Below, one piece after another: positions 5,330-5,787 of a DNA stretch of 5,787 nucleotides (position 1 is the stretch's first letter; each line of letters begins with the position of its first letter). The position numbers and the translations under genes are program-made. The notes below the pieces were generated by a model that had not been told where the DNA came from, did no database searches, and was given only the letters and a program-made list of their open reading frames with translations. The DNA is from Candidatus Hydrogenedentota bacterium (lineage in GTDB: Bacteria; Hydrogenedentota; Hydrogenedentia; Hydrogenedentales; SLHB01), in assembly GCA_003557825.1 (NCBI GenBank), contig PWNM01000274.1, positions 1-5,787 of the forward strand, in the 5' to 3' direction.

Positions 5330-5787
5330 ATGAGCGCGGTAAAAGAAGGCAAGACCAAGACGATCCTATCGCAGGATGATCAAAAAGGACAGATTGTTTT
5401 TCTATTTAAGGATGACGCAACGGGAAATGAAGGGGTGTTCGACCCCGGGGCGAATGAGGTCATGGGCGCGATCGAGGGGAAGGGCAGCGCGTGTTTGGCC
5501 CTATCCATGCACTTTTTCAGTATCCTTGAACGTGAAGGAATCCCAAGCCACTTTATCAACGGCGACCTTGCGCAGCGTACCATGACTGCACGCAAAGCCA
5601 CCCTTTTCGGACACGGCCTGGAGTTTATCTGCCGACGGTATGCCTACGGCAGTTTTCTACGTCGTTTTGGAGCCTATGCGGAAAAGATGCAGGACCTCGG
5701 CTACCTGGTCGAAGTGACCCTCAAAGACGATGAACGAGGCGATCCACCCGCAAGCGATGATATTTTGCTTGCCTTGCAGATAATGGA
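5330..5787 (+). CDS. purC: Phosphoribosylaminoimidazole-succinocarboxamide synthase (SAICAR synthase), N-terminal part
   Basis: PurC joins CAIR and aspartate using ATP to make SAICAR in de novo purine synthesis in the cytoplasm. The frame is open to the right edge, giving 152 whole codons, about half to two thirds of a usual PurC. KEGKTKTI at 5-12 is the ATP-binding glycine loop, FKDDATG (26-32) the following conserved block, ICRRYAYGSFLRR (100-112) the CAIR-binding segment, and TLKDDERGDPP (130-140) another family block. R102 and S108 have the spacing of the substrate-binding Arg94 and Ser100 I recall in E. coli PurC. The chosen ATG 5330 has AGGGG (5313-5317) 12 nt upstream, slightly far. 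An in-frame ATG at 5318 would add MYTT but touches that AGGGG, so it is less likely. It is divergent from the MerR unit. Confidence 0.93.
   Translation, partial: MSAVKEGKTKTILSQDDQKGQIVFLFKDDATGNEGVFDPGANEVMGAIEGKGSACLALSMHFFSILEREGIPSHFINGDLAQRTMTARKATLFGHGLEFICRRYAYGSFLRRFGAYAEKMQDLGYLVEVTLKDDERGDPPASDDILLALQIM

Overview
The window comes from a bacterial chromosome with fairly high GC. It uses clear AGGAG-type ribosome binding sites and, next to a core housekeeping gene, carries secreted proteins of families I associate with Planctomycetota, Lentisphaerota and Hydrogenedentota. That placement is an inference from the gene repertoire and is weak. No rRNA, CRISPR array or complete insertion sequence is visible.

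Left part (1-2759): a divergent pair. On the minus strand is the first 539 codons of a secreted glycoside hydrolase-like protein related to GH129/GH101; it runs off the left edge. On the plus strand is a complete 324-residue secreted protein of the DUF6807 family, often mislabelled 'methane oxygenase PmoA'. They share a 167-bp intergenic region with two back-to-back promoter-like sequences and a 7-bp inverted repeat. Together they look like a small glycan-utilisation locus.

Middle part (2830-4588): a small 'conflict gene' island on the minus strand. It holds an intact Fic-domain protein with a C-terminal winged helix. Upstream of it are two short reading frames that look like leftovers of a DUF4258 / YgiT-type zinc-finger toxin-antitoxin pair. 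The toxin is only a 32-codon tail. The antitoxin has a good ribosome binding site but has lost the centre of the domain, including the second CxxC.

Right part (4584-5787): a compact minus-strand unit of a small MerR-type regulator, a tRNA-Pro(GGG) gene 28 bp downstream, and a strong intrinsic terminator. A MerR gene followed by tRNA-Pro is an arrangement I also recall from Pseudomonas. Divergent from it is purC (SAICAR synthase, purine biosynthesis), cut by the right edge, with a structured leader of about 100 bases.

The most novel material is the decayed toxin-antitoxin pair beside Fic, the GH129-like/DUF6807 divergent locus, and the MerR-tRNA-Pro unit with its candidate operator. I see no convincing evidence for an entirely new multi-gene system.
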